The notes: generated from the letters alone by a model not told the origin. Positions 50,315 through 59,900 are shown, counted from the first letter of the stretch. The stretch is DNA of 64,000 nucleotides from Paracoccus caeni (GCF_016629665.1 NZ_JAEPRQ010000007.1:62001-126000), one strand, 5' to 3'. Numbers and translations: made by a program.

Positions 50315-51072
50315 TGCTGTCCATCGAAAATCTGTCAAAGGTCTATCAGAACGGCACCCACGCTGTCGGCGGTCTGGATCTGTCGGTTGAGCCGGGCGCG
50401 ATCGTGGCCATTGTCGGCGCCTCGGGCTGCGGCAAGTCCAGCCTGTTGCGGATCATCGCCGGGCTGGAACTGGCCAGCAGTGGCGTGGTCAAGATCGACG
50501 GCATCCCGCTTGATGGTCCGCATGACCGGATCGGGGTGGTGTTTCAGGAACCGCGCCTGCTGCCATGGCTGACGGTAAAGCAGAATGTCGGCTTCGGGCT
50601 GGCGCATTTGCCCCGTGAAGAACGGCTTTACCGGGCAGAGCTGGCCTTGCTGCTGGTGGGGCTGTCGAACAAGGCCAATGCATGGCCGCGCGAACTGTCG
50701 GGCGGGCAGGCGCAGCGGGTGGCGATTGCGCGGGCGCTGGTCAGCAGGCCCGATGTGCTGTTGCTGGATGAGCCGTTTTCGGCGCTGGACGCCTTTACCC
50801 GCGCAGATCTGCAACGGCATCTGCTGGAGATCTGGCGCGGCTCGGAAAGTCAGCCGACCATGATCGTCGTCACGCATGATCTGGATGAAGCGGTGGCGCT
50901 GGCCGACCGGATCATCGTCATGCGCCCCGATCCGGGTCGGATCATCGCGGAATTGCCGGTCAATCTGGCACGGCCAAGGCATCGCGCGCAGCCGGGCTTT
51001 GACGCTGTGCGGCATCGTCTGGTGGCGCTGTTGGACCGGCGCAGCGCCGATGCCGCGCTGCGGAGCGCCTGA
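50314..51072 (+). CDS. ssuB: Sulfonate ABC transporter ATP-binding protein, SsuB-like
   Basis: This 252-residue ATPase has Walker [10 protein letters not shown] near residue 35, the Q-loop F-Q-E-P-R-L-L-P-W that is diagnostic of the nitrate/sulfonate/taurine group, signature [15 protein letters not shown] near 128 and Walker B V-L-L-L-D-E-P. AGGAGG lies 7 bp before the ATG. It is followed 57 bp later by the monooxygenase gene. Confidence 0.9.
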   Translation: MLSIENLSKVYQNGTHAVGGLDLSVEPGAIVAIVGASGCGKSSLLRIIAGLELASSGVVKIDGIPLDGPHDRIGVVFQEPRLLPWLTVKQNVGFGLAHLPREERLYRAELALLLVGLSNKANAWPRELSGGQAQRVAIARALVSRPDVLLLDEPFSALDAFTRADLQRHLLEIWRGSESQPTMIVVTHDLDEAVALADRIIVMRPDPGRIIAELPVNLARPRHRAQPGFDAVRHRLVALLDRRSADAALRSA

Positions 51073-51128
51073 CATGGCGGAACCGTCGGGCCGCGTCATC
51101 TCAATCTCTACGTTCGAAAGGTAGCACC

Positions 51129-52301
51129 ATGCCGGAACCTCAAAAGCCGCTGGATTTCCTGTGGTTCATTCCATCCTCGGGCGACGGCTCTTATCTTGGT
51201 AGCGATGATCTGAGCCGCCCGAACGACCCCGAATATTTCGCCGAGATCGCCCGCGCCGTGGACAGGCTGGGCTATTCCGGGGTGCTGATCCCGACGGGGG
51301 CTGCCTGCGAGGAATCCTTTGTGCTGGCCGCCCATCTGGCCGCGCAGACCGAGCGGCTGAAGTTTCTGGTGGCGATCCGCCCCGGCACCGCCTCGCCCTC
51401 GTATTACGCGCGGCTGGCATCGACCCTTGACCGGCTGTCGCGCGGGCGTCTGCTGATCAATATCGTCGTCGGCGGCAGTGAGCAGGAGCTGGCGGGCGAC
51501 GGTATCTTCCTGAAGCATGACGAACGTTACGACCACGCGGTCGAGTTCTTTCAGGTGTTCAACGACCTGATCCATAACGGCCATGCCGACCTGGACGGGC
51601 GCTATATCAAGGCGCGGAATGCGCGGCTGGTGCTGCCACCGGCGCAGCAGCCTGCGCCGCCGCTGTATTTCGGCGGATCGTCGGATGCGGCCATCGAATT
51701 CGCGGGCGAGCATGTCGAGAAATATCTGACATGGGGCGAGCCTCCGGCGCAGGTGGGCGAAAAGATCGCCCGGGTGCGGGCCTCTGCGGCGAAGCGGGGG
51801 CGGAAGGTCAGCTTTGGTATCCGGTTGCATTTCATCGTGCGCGAAACGGATGAAGAGGCATGGGCCGAGGCGGATCGGCTGATCTCGCGGCTGTCGGATG
51901 ACACGATTGCGGCGGCGCAAGAGGTGTTCCGCAAGCAGTCGGATTCGGTTGGGCAGCAGCGGATGGTGGCGTTGCATAACGGGCGGCGTGACCGGCTGGA
52001 AGTGTCGCCGAACCTGTGGGCGGGGGTTGGTCTGGTCCGCTCGGGGGCGGGGACGGCGCTGGTCGGGTCGCCTGCGACGGTGGCGGCGCGGCTGCGCGAA
52101 TATCAGGCGCTTGGGATCGATACGGTGATCGCCTCGGGCTATCCGCATCTGGAAGAGGCGTATCGGGTGGCCGAGTTGCTGTTGCCCGAATTCGGGATCG
52201 GCCAGCCGGTCGCGCCCTTGCGCAATTCCTTTGGCGAAAAGCAGGTCTTCGGCGGCGGCGGGCATGGCGGGAATGTCCGCACCGCTGCGGCCGGTTCGTG
52301 A
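51129..52301 (+). CDS. ssuD: FMNH2-dependent alkanesulfonate monooxygenase, SsuD-like
   Basis: This 390-residue luciferase-fold enzyme releases sulfite from alkanesulfonates, using FMNH2 supplied by a separate reductase. Family features are [15 protein letters not shown] near the start, [11 protein letters not shown] near residue 55, I-N-I-V-V-G-G-S near 113 and Y-F-G-G-S-S-D-A-A near 180. The serine-glycine loop and the cysteine at the SsuD Cys54 position are both present. It may also act as the methanesulfonate monooxygenase (MsuD) at the end of dimethylsulfone breakdown. The reductase partner is probably the gene at 55368. Confidence 0.9.
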   Translation: MPEPQKPLDFLWFIPSSGDGSYLGSDDLSRPNDPEYFAEIARAVDRLGYSGVLIPTGAACEESFVLAAHLAAQTERLKFLVAIRPGTASPSYYARLASTLDRLSRGRLLINIVVGGSEQELAGDGIFLKHDERYDHAVEFFQVFNDLIHNGHADLDGRYIKARNARLVLPPAQQPAPPLYFGGSSDAAIEFAGEHVEKYLTWGEPPAQVGEKIARVRASAAKRGRKVSFGIRLHFIVRETDEEAWAEADRLISRLSDDTIAAAQEVFRKQSDSVGQQRMVALHNGRRDRLEVSPNLWAGVGLVRSGAGTALVGSPATVAARLREYQALGIDTVIASGYPHLEEAYRVAELLLPEFGIGQPVAPLRNSFGEKQVFGGGGHGGNVRTAAAGS

Positions 52302-52347
52302 AACAGGATCAATCGGGCGCGTCGTCGCCAAGTTCAAGGACATCATC

Positions 52348-53352
52348 ATGAGTTTCTCCCGTCTTCTTTCCCGCATCGCTGTGGCCGGGCTGCTAAGCTC
52401 GGTCGCGCTGCCCGCCGCTGCCGAGACGCTGCGCATCGGCTGGCAACAGATCGTCGAGCCGTCGCGGGTGGCGCAGGCCGACAAGAGTTATGAAGAGGCG
52501 ACCGGCGCCGATATTCAGTGGAACCTGTTTGGCGGCGGCGCGGATGTGATCGCGGCGATTGCCTCGGGGTCGATCGATATCGGCTATGTCGGGTCGTCGC
52601 CGCTGACGGCTGCGGCCTCGCAAGGGTTGCCGATCGAGACGATCTACGTGGTCGGCAATATCGCCGATGCCGAGGCGCTGGCGGTGAAGGGGATCAGCAG
52701 TCCCGAAGAACTGAAGGGAAAGAAGATCGCGACGCCCTTCGTGTCCACGGCGCATTATTCGCTGCTGACGGCGCTGGATCATTGGGGGATCGCGCAAAAC
52801 GATGTGCAACTGCTGAACCTTCGCCCGCAGGAAATCGCGGCGGCGTGGGAGCGGGGGGATATCGATGGTGCCTATATCTGGGATCCGGTGCTGAACCAGA
52901 TCAAGGCGGGCGGCGGCGAGGTGCTGGCCGATAGCGCGGATGTGGCCGAATGGGGCGGGGCGACCTTTGACGCATGGATCGTGCGCAAGGAATTCGCCGA
53001 ACAGCATCCCGAAATCGTCACCGCCTTCGTCAAGGTGACGGGCGAGATCACTGATGATTATCTGGCCGATCCCGCAGCCTGGGGTGCGGAATCCGAGAAT
53101 GCGGCCAAGATCGCGGAGCTGACCGGCGCGCCTGCTGCCGACGTTCCGGCGCTGCTGGGCGGCTATGTCTTTGCCGGCCTGCAGGATCAGACCAGCGCAG
53201 ATTTCCTTGGCGGCGCGACCGCCGAAGCGATCAAGGCCACGGCGCAGTTTCTGCAAGAGCAGGGATCGGCCACCGCGCTGGACGATTACAGCGGCGCGGT
53301 GAATGCGAGCTTCGCCGAGGCGGCGCAGAAAACCGAAACCGCGCAGAAATAG
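52348..53352 (+). CDS. tauA: Taurine-type sulfonate-binding protein, TauA-like
   Basis: This 334-residue periplasmic protein is close to TauA. A signal peptide (about 1-22, ending P-A-A-A) is followed by R-V-A-Q-A-D-K-S-Y, I-A-S-G-S-I-D-I-G-Y-V-G-S-S-P-L, F-V-S-T-A-H-Y-S-L-L and W-E-R-G-D-I-D-G-A-Y-I-W, all characteristic of taurine-binding proteins. I chose the ATG at 52348, with AAGGA upstream. It heads tauABC, but no tauD dioxygenase or taurine transaminase is seen in the window. Confidence 0.88.
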   Translation: MSFSRLLSRIAVAGLLSSVALPAAAETLRIGWQQIVEPSRVAQADKSYEEATGADIQWNLFGGGADVIAAIASGSIDIGYVGSSPLTAAASQGLPIETIYVVGNIADAEALAVKGISSPEELKGKKIATPFVSTAHYSLLTALDHWGIAQNDVQLLNLRPQEIAAAWERGDIDGAYIWDPVLNQIKAGGGEVLADSADVAEWGGATFDAWIVRKEFAEQHPEIVTAFVKVTGEITDDYLADPAAWGAESENAAKIAELTGAPAADVPALLGGYVFAGLQDQTSADFLGGATAEAIKATAQFLQEQGSATALDDYSGAVNASFAEAAQKTETAQK

Positions 53353-53373
53353 CGCATTGCCGGAGGGCCGCAG

Positions 53374-54159
53374 ATGAGTTCGCTGAACCTTGCAGGGGTC
53401 TCGTTGCATTACGGGCCGGAACAGACCGGGCTGCCGGTGCTGCAGAACGTCTCGCTGAACCTTGCGCGGGGCGAATTCATCTCGGTCATCGGGCGGTCTG
53501 GATCGGGAAAGACCTCGCTTCTGAACCTTGCGGGCGGTTTCGTGGCGCCGTCCGCAGGGCGGGTCACGGTTGACGGCAAGCCTGTCACCGGGCCGGGGCC
53601 GGATCGGGCGGTGGTGTTTCAGGACGACGCGCTTTACCCGTGGCGCAGCGTTCGCGACAATGTGGCGCTGCCGCTGAAACTGCGTGGGATCGATGCGGCG
53701 ACGCGGGCCGAAAAGGCGCGGGAATGGCTGGCCGCCGTGGGTCTGCAGGATCATCAGGACAAACATGTCTGGCAATTGTCGGGCGGTCAGCGGCAGCGGG
53801 TCGGGTTGGCCCGCGCGCTGGCGTCAGAGCCGGAATTTCTGCTGATGGACGAACCGCTTGGCGCGCTTGATGCGATGACCCGCGACCAGATGCATGAACT
53901 GTTGTTGAGCCTGTGGGAGGAAAGCCATGCAGGCGCATTGCTGATCACTCACAGCGTCGAGGAGGCAGTGTTTCTGTCCACCTCGGTCATCGTTCTGGCG
54001 CCGACGCCGGGCCGGATCGTTCACCGTGAAGAGTTCGAATTCGGTCGCCGCTACCTAGAGGGCGAAGATCCGCGCGCGCTGAAATCCGAGCCGGAATTCA
54101 TCGATGCGCGCGAACGCCTGCTGGCGGCGATTTATGAGAAGGAGTTGGTTGATGGTTGA
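53374..54159 (+). CDS. tauB: Taurine-type ABC transporter ATP-binding protein, TauB-like
   Basis: This 261-residue ATPase has Walker A GRSGSGKTS near residue 41, the Q-loop V-V-F-Q-D-D-A-L-Y-P-W-R, signature WQLSGGQRQRVGLARAL near 135 and Walker B L-L-M-D-E-P-L-G-A-L-D. The C-terminal segment with R-R-Y-L-E-G-E-D-P-R-A-L-K matches the TauB tail. It lies 21 bp after tauA and overlaps tauC by eight bases. Confidence 0.9.
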   Translation: MSSLNLAGVSLHYGPEQTGLPVLQNVSLNLARGEFISVIGRSGSGKTSLLNLAGGFVAPSAGRVTVDGKPVTGPGPDRAVVFQDDALYPWRSVRDNVALPLKLRGIDAATRAEKAREWLAAVGLQDHQDKHVWQLSGGQRQRVGLARALASEPEFLLMDEPLGALDAMTRDQMHELLLSLWEESHAGALLITHSVEEAVFLSTSVIVLAPTPGRIVHREEFEFGRRYLEGEDPRALKSEPEFIDARERLLAAIYEKELVDG

Positions 54160-54967
54160 TCTTCCGCTAACAGAAACACCCGCCCCGCGCCGTCGCCCGG
54201 CATTGTCATGGGCCCCCTATGTCGGCCTTGTCACCATTGGCGGGCTGCTGCTGTTGTGGACGCTCGCCTCGGCCTTCGGCTGGGCCTCGCCGGTCTTTCT
54301 GCCGTCGCCGGGCCGGGTATGGGACGCTTTCCTGCGGGTCGCGACCGAAGGTTATGCCAATGCCACGCTTGCCGAACATATCGCGGCAAGCCTGTGGCGG
54401 GTCTTTGCGGCACTGATCGCGGCGATGGTGGTGGGCGTCCCGGCTGGACTGCTGATCGCCACATCGCGCGTCGGGCGCGGCATCCTTGATCCGCTGATCG
54501 AGTTCATCCGGCCGCTGCCGCCGCTGGCCTATCTGCCGCTGATCATCATCTGGTTCGGCATCGGCGAGCCATCAAAAGTGCTGGTCATCGCCATTGCCAT
54601 GTTGGCCCCTATCGTCATCTCGACCGTTTCGGGGGTGCGGGCTGCGTCGGACAGCCAGATTCAGGCGGCCCGGACATTCGGCGCGTCGCGATGGCAGGTG
54701 ATCCGAGAGGTGATGGTGCCTGCCGCCTTGCCCTCGATCCTGACGGGTATCCGGATTGCGCTTGGCGCGGGCTGGACCACGCTGGTCGCGGCGGAACTGG
54801 TCGCGGCGACGCGCGGGCTTGGATATATGATCCAGTCGGCGGCGCAGTTTCTGGTCACCGATATGGTGATTGCCGGGATTCTGGTCATTTCCGCGCTGGC
54901 AACGATATCCGAGCTTGGTTTGCGATATATTGAGCGTCGTTATCTGCCATGGATCGGCAAATCCTGA
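54152..54967 (+). CDS. tauC: Taurine-type ABC transporter permease, TauC-like
   Basis: This 271-residue permease has six membrane segments and the conserved cytoplasmic loop R-P-L-P-P-L-A-Y-L-P-L near residue 122, followed by G-I-G-E-P-S-K. The start at 54152 has AAGGAG 8 bp upstream inside tauB; the longer frame is not membrane-like. It ends the ssu-tau gene run, and a strong terminator follows. Confidence 0.9.
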   Translation: MVDLPLTETPAPRRRPALSWAPYVGLVTIGGLLLLWTLASAFGWASPVFLPSPGRVWDAFLRVATEGYANATLAEHIAASLWRVFAALIAAMVVGVPAGLLIATSRVGRGILDPLIEFIRPLPPLAYLPLIIIWFGIGEPSKVLVIAIAMLAPIVISTVSGVRAASDSQIQAARTFGASRWQVIREVMVPAALPSILTGIRIALGAGWTTLVAAELVAATRGLGYMIQSAAQFLVTDMVIAGILVISALATISELGLRYIERRYLPWIGKS

Positions 54968-54993
54968 TCTGATTATTCATTCTGAAAACAACG

Positions 54994-55024
54994 CCCTGCA
55001 TGCTGGACAGCATGCAGGGTTTTT
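54994..55024 (+). terminator. Strong rho-independent terminator after tauC
   Basis: CCCTGCATGCT (54994-55004) and AGCATGCAGGG (55009-55019) form an 11-bp perfect stem with loop GGAC, followed by TTTTT. It separates the ssu-tau genes from the sfn operon. Confidence 0.9.
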
Positions 55025-55267
55025 CCATTCCAGCGATTCTGCAGCATTTCGGCAGGTTTCTGCCATATTCATATTGTTTAACAGGCCTGTGCGCTGTTAT
55101 TTGACCATGTTTTTCGTCGTGAAGAGAAGAAATGCGTTTGGCGTAGCATTCTATTTCTTCCAGCGGATGCCGAGTCGCGACAGCCTTGTTCTCTGAAAAT
55201 GAAATCAGGCTCTCTATATCGCCGCTTTGACGATCATTCTCTTTCTTTCCGGCTTATTGCCGCGATG

Positions 55268-55355
55268 CAGCGAAGAATATCTTCGCTGTTTCGGCAGCAA
55301 CTACGAAATGGAAATCCGTCCCGGCTGCTTTTAAGACGATCACAGAAGTCGTGAT
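55268..55355. promoter_or_regulatory. Palindromes in the leader region of the sfn operon
   Basis: The 340-bp gap between the terminator and the FMN reductase has no credible gene and is AT-rich. It carries a perfect palindrome CAGCGAAGA/TCTTCGCTG (55268-55276 and 55280-55288) and, nearer the gene, ATCAC/GTGAT (55339-55343 and 55351-55355). These are candidate binding sites for a sulfur-limitation regulator. Confidence 0.4.
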
Positions 55356-55367
55356 TTAGAGGAAGAC

Positions 55368-55928
55368 ATGACACAGATTTCCATTGTCGGCCTGTCGGGC
55401 AACATCACTTCCCCATCGAAAACCCGCGCGCTGGTCGAGACCACGTTGTCACTGGCGGCTGACCGTCTGGACGCCTCGACCGAGCTGTTCGAGCTGGCCG
55501 ATTTCGGCGACGATCTTGGCCGCGCCCGCAGGCTGGACGATCTGTCGCCCGAGGCGCGCGAGAAGGTTGCGCGGCTGTTGGCCGCCGATGCGATCGTGGT
55601 GGCGACGCCGACCTACAAGGCCAGCTATCCGGGCCTGTTCAAACATCTGATCGATCTTTTGGACCCGACCTCGCTGCGCCGCAAGCCGATCCTGGTGGCG
55701 GCGACGGGTGGCGGCGAAAAGCACGCCCTTGCCGTCGAACATCAGCTTCGCCCGCTGTTTGCGTTTTTCGAGGCGCGGGTTCTGTCCACCGCCGTCCATG
55801 TCTCGGACAAGGAATTCGAGAATGGCGCGTTGAAGGGCGAAGCCGCGCTGGAACGTCTGGAACGTGCCGTGTCCGAGTTGGACGAGATTTTCCCGGATGC
55901 GCGGCCGCTTCGCCTCGCTGCCGAGTGA
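55368..55928 (+). CDS. NAD(P)H-dependent FMN reductase, SsuE/MsuE-like
   Basis: This 186-residue flavodoxin-fold reductase supplies FMNH2 to the monooxygenases nearby. The N-terminal FMN loop reads V-G-L-S-G-N-I-T-S-P-S-K-T, then A-T-P-T-Y-K-A-S-Y-P-G-L-F-K near residue 79 and A-T-G-G-G-E-K-H-A near 111, all normal for the MsuE/SsuE group. GAGGAA precedes the start. It sits 22 bp before sfnG and probably serves both SfnG and the SsuD-like enzyme. Whether it prefers NADH or NADPH is not deducible. Confidence 0.88.
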   Translation: MTQISIVGLSGNITSPSKTRALVETTLSLAADRLDASTELFELADFGDDLGRARRLDDLSPEAREKVARLLAADAIVVATPTYKASYPGLFKHLIDLLDPTSLRRKPILVAATGGGEKHALAVEHQLRPLFAFFEARVLSTAVHVSDKEFENGALKGEAALERLERAVSELDEIFPDARPLRLAAE

Positions 55929-55950
55929 CCCTATCAGCAGGATCAAAACC

Positions 55951-57042
55951 ATGACCGAACCCGTCAAATTCGCCTATTGGGTGCCGAACGTCTCGGGCGG
56001 CCTTGTCATCTCGAATATCGAGCAACGGACAAGCTGGACCCCGGAATACAACCGCAAGCTGGCCCAGATCGCCGAGCAGGCGGGGTTTGACTATGCGCTG
56101 AGCCAGATCCGTTTCACGGCGGGGTATGGGGCCGACAATCAGCATGAATCGGTCAGCTTCAGTCAGGATTTGCTGGCCCATACCGAAAAGCTGAACGTGA
56201 TCGCGGCGCTTTTGCCCGGTCCGTGGAATCCGGCGCTGGCGGCCAAGCAGATCGCCACGATCAGCCACCTGTCGGGCGGTCGGATCGCGGTGAACGTGGT
56301 CTCGGGCTGGTTCCGGGGCGAGTTCGCGGCGATTGGCGAACATTGGCTGGACCATGATGAACGCTATCGCCGGTCCGAGGAATTCATCCGCGCGCTGCGG
56401 GGGATCTGGACCGAGGACAGCTTTACCTTCCGTGGCGATTTCTATCGGTTCAGCGATTACAGCCTGAAGCCGAAGCCGCTGGACCCGCTGCCCGAGATTT
56501 TCCAGGGCGGATCGTCGCGCGCCGCCCGTGACATGGCCGCCCGCGTGTCGGATTGGTATTTCACCAACGGCAACACCCCCGAGGGGCTGACCGCGCAGGT
56601 CGAGGATATTCGCGCCAAGGCCGCCGCCAATGGCCATAAGGTCAAGGTCGGCATCAACGCCTTCGCCATTGCCCGCGATACCGAGGCCGAGGCGAAAGCG
56701 GTGCTGGACGAGATCATCGGCAAGGCCAATCCCGACGCGGTGCAGGGCTTTGCGCATGAGGTGAAGAACGCCGGCAAGGCCAGCCCGGAAGGTGAGGGCA
56801 ACTGGGCCAAATCCAGCTTCGAGGATCTGGTGCAGTATAATGACGGCTTCCGGTCGAACCTGATCGGCACGCCGCAGCAGATCGCCGAACGGATCATCGG
56901 GCTGAAGGATGCCGGGGCCGATCTGATCCTGCTGGGCTTCCTGCACTTCCAGGAAGAGGTCGAATATTTCGGCAAGCACGTCCTGCCGCTGGTCCGCCAG
57001 CTAGAGGCCGAACGTGCGCGCGAGGCTGTGGCCGCCGAATAG
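55951..57042 (+). CDS. sfnG: Dimethylsulfone monooxygenase, SfnG
   Basis: This 363-residue FMNH2-dependent luciferase-fold enzyme oxidises dimethylsulfone to methanesulfinate and formaldehyde. The protein closely follows SfnG throughout: FAYWVPNVSGGLV at the start, L-S-Q-I-R-F-T-A-G-Y-G near residue 50, N-V-V-S-G-W-F near 117 and G-F-L-H-F-Q-E-E-V-E-Y-F-G near the end. The start at 55951 excludes 29 codons that overlap the reductase gene. It is followed by a complete HAAT transporter and an SfnB-type gene, so sulfone oxidation appears coupled to uptake. Confidence 0.93.
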   Translation: MTEPVKFAYWVPNVSGGLVISNIEQRTSWTPEYNRKLAQIAEQAGFDYALSQIRFTAGYGADNQHESVSFSQDLLAHTEKLNVIAALLPGPWNPALAAKQIATISHLSGGRIAVNVVSGWFRGEFAAIGEHWLDHDERYRRSEEFIRALRGIWTEDSFTFRGDFYRFSDYSLKPKPLDPLPEIFQGGSSRAARDMAARVSDWYFTNGNTPEGLTAQVEDIRAKAAANGHKVKVGINAFAIARDTEAEAKAVLDEIIGKANPDAVQGFAHEVKNAGKASPEGEGNWAKSSFEDLVQYNDGFRSNLIGTPQQIAERIIGLKDAGADLILLGFLHFQEEVEYFGKHVLPLVRQLEAERAREAVAAE

Positions 57043-57076
57043 GCGGTCACCACCACCCACCGTCCCCGAGGTTCCC

Positions 57077-57943
57077 ATGACTTCCGCCGCTTTTCTGCGG
57101 ACGATTCCGGCTGCCGTCCTGTTGCCGGAATTCAGCGCCGCGTTCGATACGACCCTGCCGCGAGCTGCGGTGCCTGATCTGGCGCTTGGGCTGGAGGGAA
57201 TCGAGCTGCATTTCGGCGGTATCCGCGCGCTGAAGGATGTGTCGCTGGACCTGCGGGCGGGTGAGATTCGGGCGGTAATCGGGCCGAACGGGGCGGGGAA
57301 ATCGTCGCTGGTCAATGTGATCAGCGGGCTTTACCGGCCCGACCGGGGACGGATCGTGTTGAACGGGCGTGCCTTTGCGCATGTGCCCTCGCAGCGTCTG
57401 CCGCAGCTTGGCGTGGCGCGGACGTTTCAGAATCTCGCATTGTTTCCCGGGCTGACTGTTGCTCAGAACATCGCCTCGGGTTGGGTTTTCCGTCGCCGTT
57501 TCGGCCTGCTTGCGCATCTGGCGGGCCTTCCCGCTGCGCGACGGGAAACCCGCAGCGTCGATGACCGGGTCGATCAGGTGGCCGCGTTCCTGGGGCTATC
57601 TTCCCATCTCGATCGCCCGGTCGCGACGCTGCCTTACGGTTTGCAGAAACAGGTCGAGCTGGCCCGCGCGCTGGTGGCCGAGCCGCGTCTTTTGCTGCTG
57701 GACGAGCCGATGGCGGGCCTGACCGCGACCGAGAAAGCCGAAATGACCGGCCATATCCGCGCCGTCCGCGAAAGCCTTGGGCTGGCCGTCATCCTGATCG
57801 AGCATGATATCGGCGTGGTCATGGACCTGTCCGACCGGGTGGCGGTGCTGGATCACGGCAGCAAGATCGCCGACGGCACCCCTGCCGAAGTGCGCCGCGA
57901 TCCCGATGTGATCCGCGCCTATCTGGGGGCAGAGGCCGCGTAA
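57077..57943 (+). CDS. HAAT-type ABC transporter ATP-binding protein, LivG-like (sulfur island)
   Basis: This 288-residue ATPase has a leader of about 35 residues that is not part of the usual LivG, then Walker A GPNGAGKSS near residue 70. V-A-R-T-F-Q-N-L-A follows, then the degenerate signature LPYGLQKQVELARAL and Walker B L-L-L-L-D-E-P-M-A-G-L. The ATG at 57077 has CCGAGG upstream; a start near residue 33 would remove the odd leader. Its stop overlaps the livH start by one base. It is the first transporter gene behind sfnG. Confidence 0.87.
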   Translation: MTSAAFLRTIPAAVLLPEFSAAFDTTLPRAAVPDLALGLEGIELHFGGIRALKDVSLDLRAGEIRAVIGPNGAGKSSLVNVISGLYRPDRGRIVLNGRAFAHVPSQRLPQLGVARTFQNLALFPGLTVAQNIASGWVFRRRFGLLAHLAGLPAARRETRSVDDRVDQVAAFLGLSSHLDRPVATLPYGLQKQVELARALVAEPRLLLLDEPMAGLTATEKAEMTGHIRAVRESLGLAVILIEHDIGVVMDLSDRVAVLDHGSKIADGTPAEVRRDPDVIRAYLGAEAA

Positions 57944-58839
57944 TGGATTGGTATGCCTTCCTTTTCGCGGTCGAGGTTGCCGTGGGCGGCCTTTTGTCCG
58001 GCGTCATGTATGCGCTGGTCGCGATTGGCTTCGTGCTGATCTACAAGACTTCGGGCGTTCTCAATTTCGCGCAAGGGTCGATGGTGCTGTTTGCGGCACT
58101 GACCTTTGTAAGCCTTGTCGAACATGGCGTGCCCTTTGCCGGTGCGCTTCTGTTGACACTGGCCGCGATGACCGCGCTTGGCTTTGCGATTGAGCGCACG
58201 GTGCTGCGGCCCTTGGCCAACCGCTCGCCCATGACGCTGTTCATGGCGACGCTGGGCCTTGCCTATGTGATCGAGGGCGCGGCGCAACTGATCTGGGGGA
58301 CGCAGGTTCACCGGCTGGATCTGGGCATCTCGAATGCGCCGTTCGAGGTGGGGGGTATCTTCATTTCCACCTTCGATCTGGTTGCGGCGGGGATCGCGGC
58401 GGCAATGGTCGCGATCCTGACTGCGTTCTTTCGGTTCACCCGGACCGGGTTGTCCTTCCGCGCCGTGGCCGACGATACCTTCGCGGCGATGGCGGTGGGC
58501 CTGCGCCTGAACCGGATTCAGGCGGCGGTCTGGACGGCGGCGGGGGCGGTGGCGCTGGTCGCCGGGCTGCTTTGGGGCGCGCGGCTGGGCGTGCAGTTCA
58601 GTCTGTCACTGATCGTGCTGAAGGCGTTGCCGGTTCTGGTGCTGGGCGGGTTCGATTCGATCCTTGGCGCGATTGTCGCCGGGCTGATCATCGGCGCGTC
58701 CGAGAAGCTGGCCGAGGTCTATCTGGGCCCGTTCGTCGGCGGCGGCATCGAGGGCTGGTTCGCCTATGCGGTGGCGCTGGTGGTGCTTCTGGTCAGGCCG
58801 TCGGGCCTGTTCGGCAAGAAGCTGGTCGAGAGGTTCTAG
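57943..58839 (+). CDS. HAAT-type ABC transporter permease, LivH-like (sulfur island)
   Basis: This 298-residue permease with about eight membrane segments shows the LivH start G-G-L-L-S-G-V-M-Y-A-L-V-A-I-G near residue 15, L-N-F-A-Q-G-S near 39 and a coupling region around residues 180-195. It overlaps the ATPase stop (TAATG) and precedes livM by three bases. It forms the channel with the LivM-like subunit. Confidence 0.88.
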   Translation: MDWYAFLFAVEVAVGGLLSGVMYALVAIGFVLIYKTSGVLNFAQGSMVLFAALTFVSLVEHGVPFAGALLLTLAAMTALGFAIERTVLRPLANRSPMTLFMATLGLAYVIEGAAQLIWGTQVHRLDLGISNAPFEVGGIFISTFDLVAAGIAAAMVAILTAFFRFTRTGLSFRAVADDTFAAMAVGLRLNRIQAAVWTAAGAVALVAGLLWGARLGVQFSLSLIVLKALPVLVLGGFDSILGAIVAGLIIGASEKLAEVYLGPFVGGGIEGWFAYAVALVVLLVRPSGLFGKKLVERF

Positions 58840-58842
58840 GCC

Positions 58843-59877
58843 ATGTCCGTCACCGCTGCCACCATTCGCCCGGTAATCCCCGCGCAGACCATCGCCATCC
58901 TGATCCTGCTTGCGCTGGCCTTCATCGCTGTCCCGCATCTGGCCTCGCCCTATGTGATCGAGGCGATCCTGCTGCCCTTCCTTGCTTTGTCGCTGGCGGG
59001 TCTTGGGCTGAACCTGCTGACGGGTTACGCGGGGCAGGTGTCGCTTGGCTCGGCGGCGTTCATGGCGGTGGGCGCTTTTGCCGCCTATAATTTCAACCTG
59101 CGGCTTGGCCTGCCGTTGCCGGTGACGCTGGTGCTGGCGGCCACGACCGCTGCCGCCGTGGGGCTGGTCTTTGGCCTGCCATCGCTGCGGCTTCGCGGTT
59201 TCTATCTGGCCGTCTCGACCCTTGCCGCGCAGTTCTTCGTGCAATGGGCGCTGACCAAGTTCGGCTGGTTTTCGAACAACAGCCCTTCGGGCGTGATCGC
59301 GGCCCCGTCGCTGGCCTTTGCGGGGCTGAGCTTTGACACGCGGGAAGGGCGCTATCTGCTGTCGCTCAGCATCGTGACGCTGGTGACGTTCCTTGTTCAC
59401 CGGCTTGTCAACGGTCCCGAGGGCGTCAACCTGATCGCCGTCCGCGACAATGAAACCTCCGCTCGCGTCATCGGCATCCCGGTGCTGCGGACGAAGCTGT
59501 GGGCCTTTGCGCTGTCCTCGGCCATTATCGGTCTGGCCGGGGTGCTGTGGGCCTTTACCTATCTGCGCACGGTCGAGCCTGCGGGCTTCAACCTCGACCG
59601 ATCCTTCCAGATCCTTTTCATCGCCATCATCGGCGGTCTGGCCACCATCCGCGGCGCGTTTCTTGGCGCGGCGCTGATCGTGGTGTTTCCGCTGCTGCTG
59701 GCCCGGCTGTCGGGGTTCTTCTTCGACGGCAGCATCGATGCGGGCGTGGTCAAGCTGGTCGAACGGATCGTGCTTGGCACCGTCATCATCGCCTTCCTCA
59801 TCGCCGAACCGAACGGGCTGTCCGCCATGCTTGACCGTGCCACGCGGCGGCTTCGCAGCCTGTTCGGTCGGTCCTGA
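58843..59877 (+). CDS. HAAT-type ABC transporter permease, LivM-like (sulfur island)
   Basis: This 344-residue permease has eight to ten membrane segments. LivM features are L-T-G-Y-A-G-Q-V-S-L-G near residue 60, L-R-L-R-G-F-Y-L-A near 116, A-V-R-D-N-E-T-S-A-R near 201 and a late G-G-L-A-T-I-R-G-A-F-L-G loop. The subunit is of ordinary length and very similar in layout to the LivM-like protein at 18531. It is followed 23 bp later by the binding-protein gene. Confidence 0.88.
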   Translation: MSVTAATIRPVIPAQTIAILILLALAFIAVPHLASPYVIEAILLPFLALSLAGLGLNLLTGYAGQVSLGSAAFMAVGAFAAYNFNLRLGLPLPVTLVLAATTAAAVGLVFGLPSLRLRGFYLAVSTLAAQFFVQWALTKFGWFSNNSPSGVIAAPSLAFAGLSFDTREGRYLLSLSIVTLVTFLVHRLVNGPEGVNLIAVRDNETSARVIGIPVLRTKLWAFALSSAIIGLAGVLWAFTYLRTVEPAGFNLDRSFQILFIAIIGGLATIRGAFLGAALIVVFPLLLARLSGFFFDGSIDAGVVKLVERIVLGTVIIAFLIAEPNGLSAMLDRATRRLRSLFGRS

Positions 59878-59900
59878 CTTAACCAGAACCGGAGTTATCC

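Noticed and set aside
54870..55196. Frame of 108 codons through the tauC terminator
   Set aside because: It reads through a strong terminator and an AT-rich gap and overlaps tauC in another frame.
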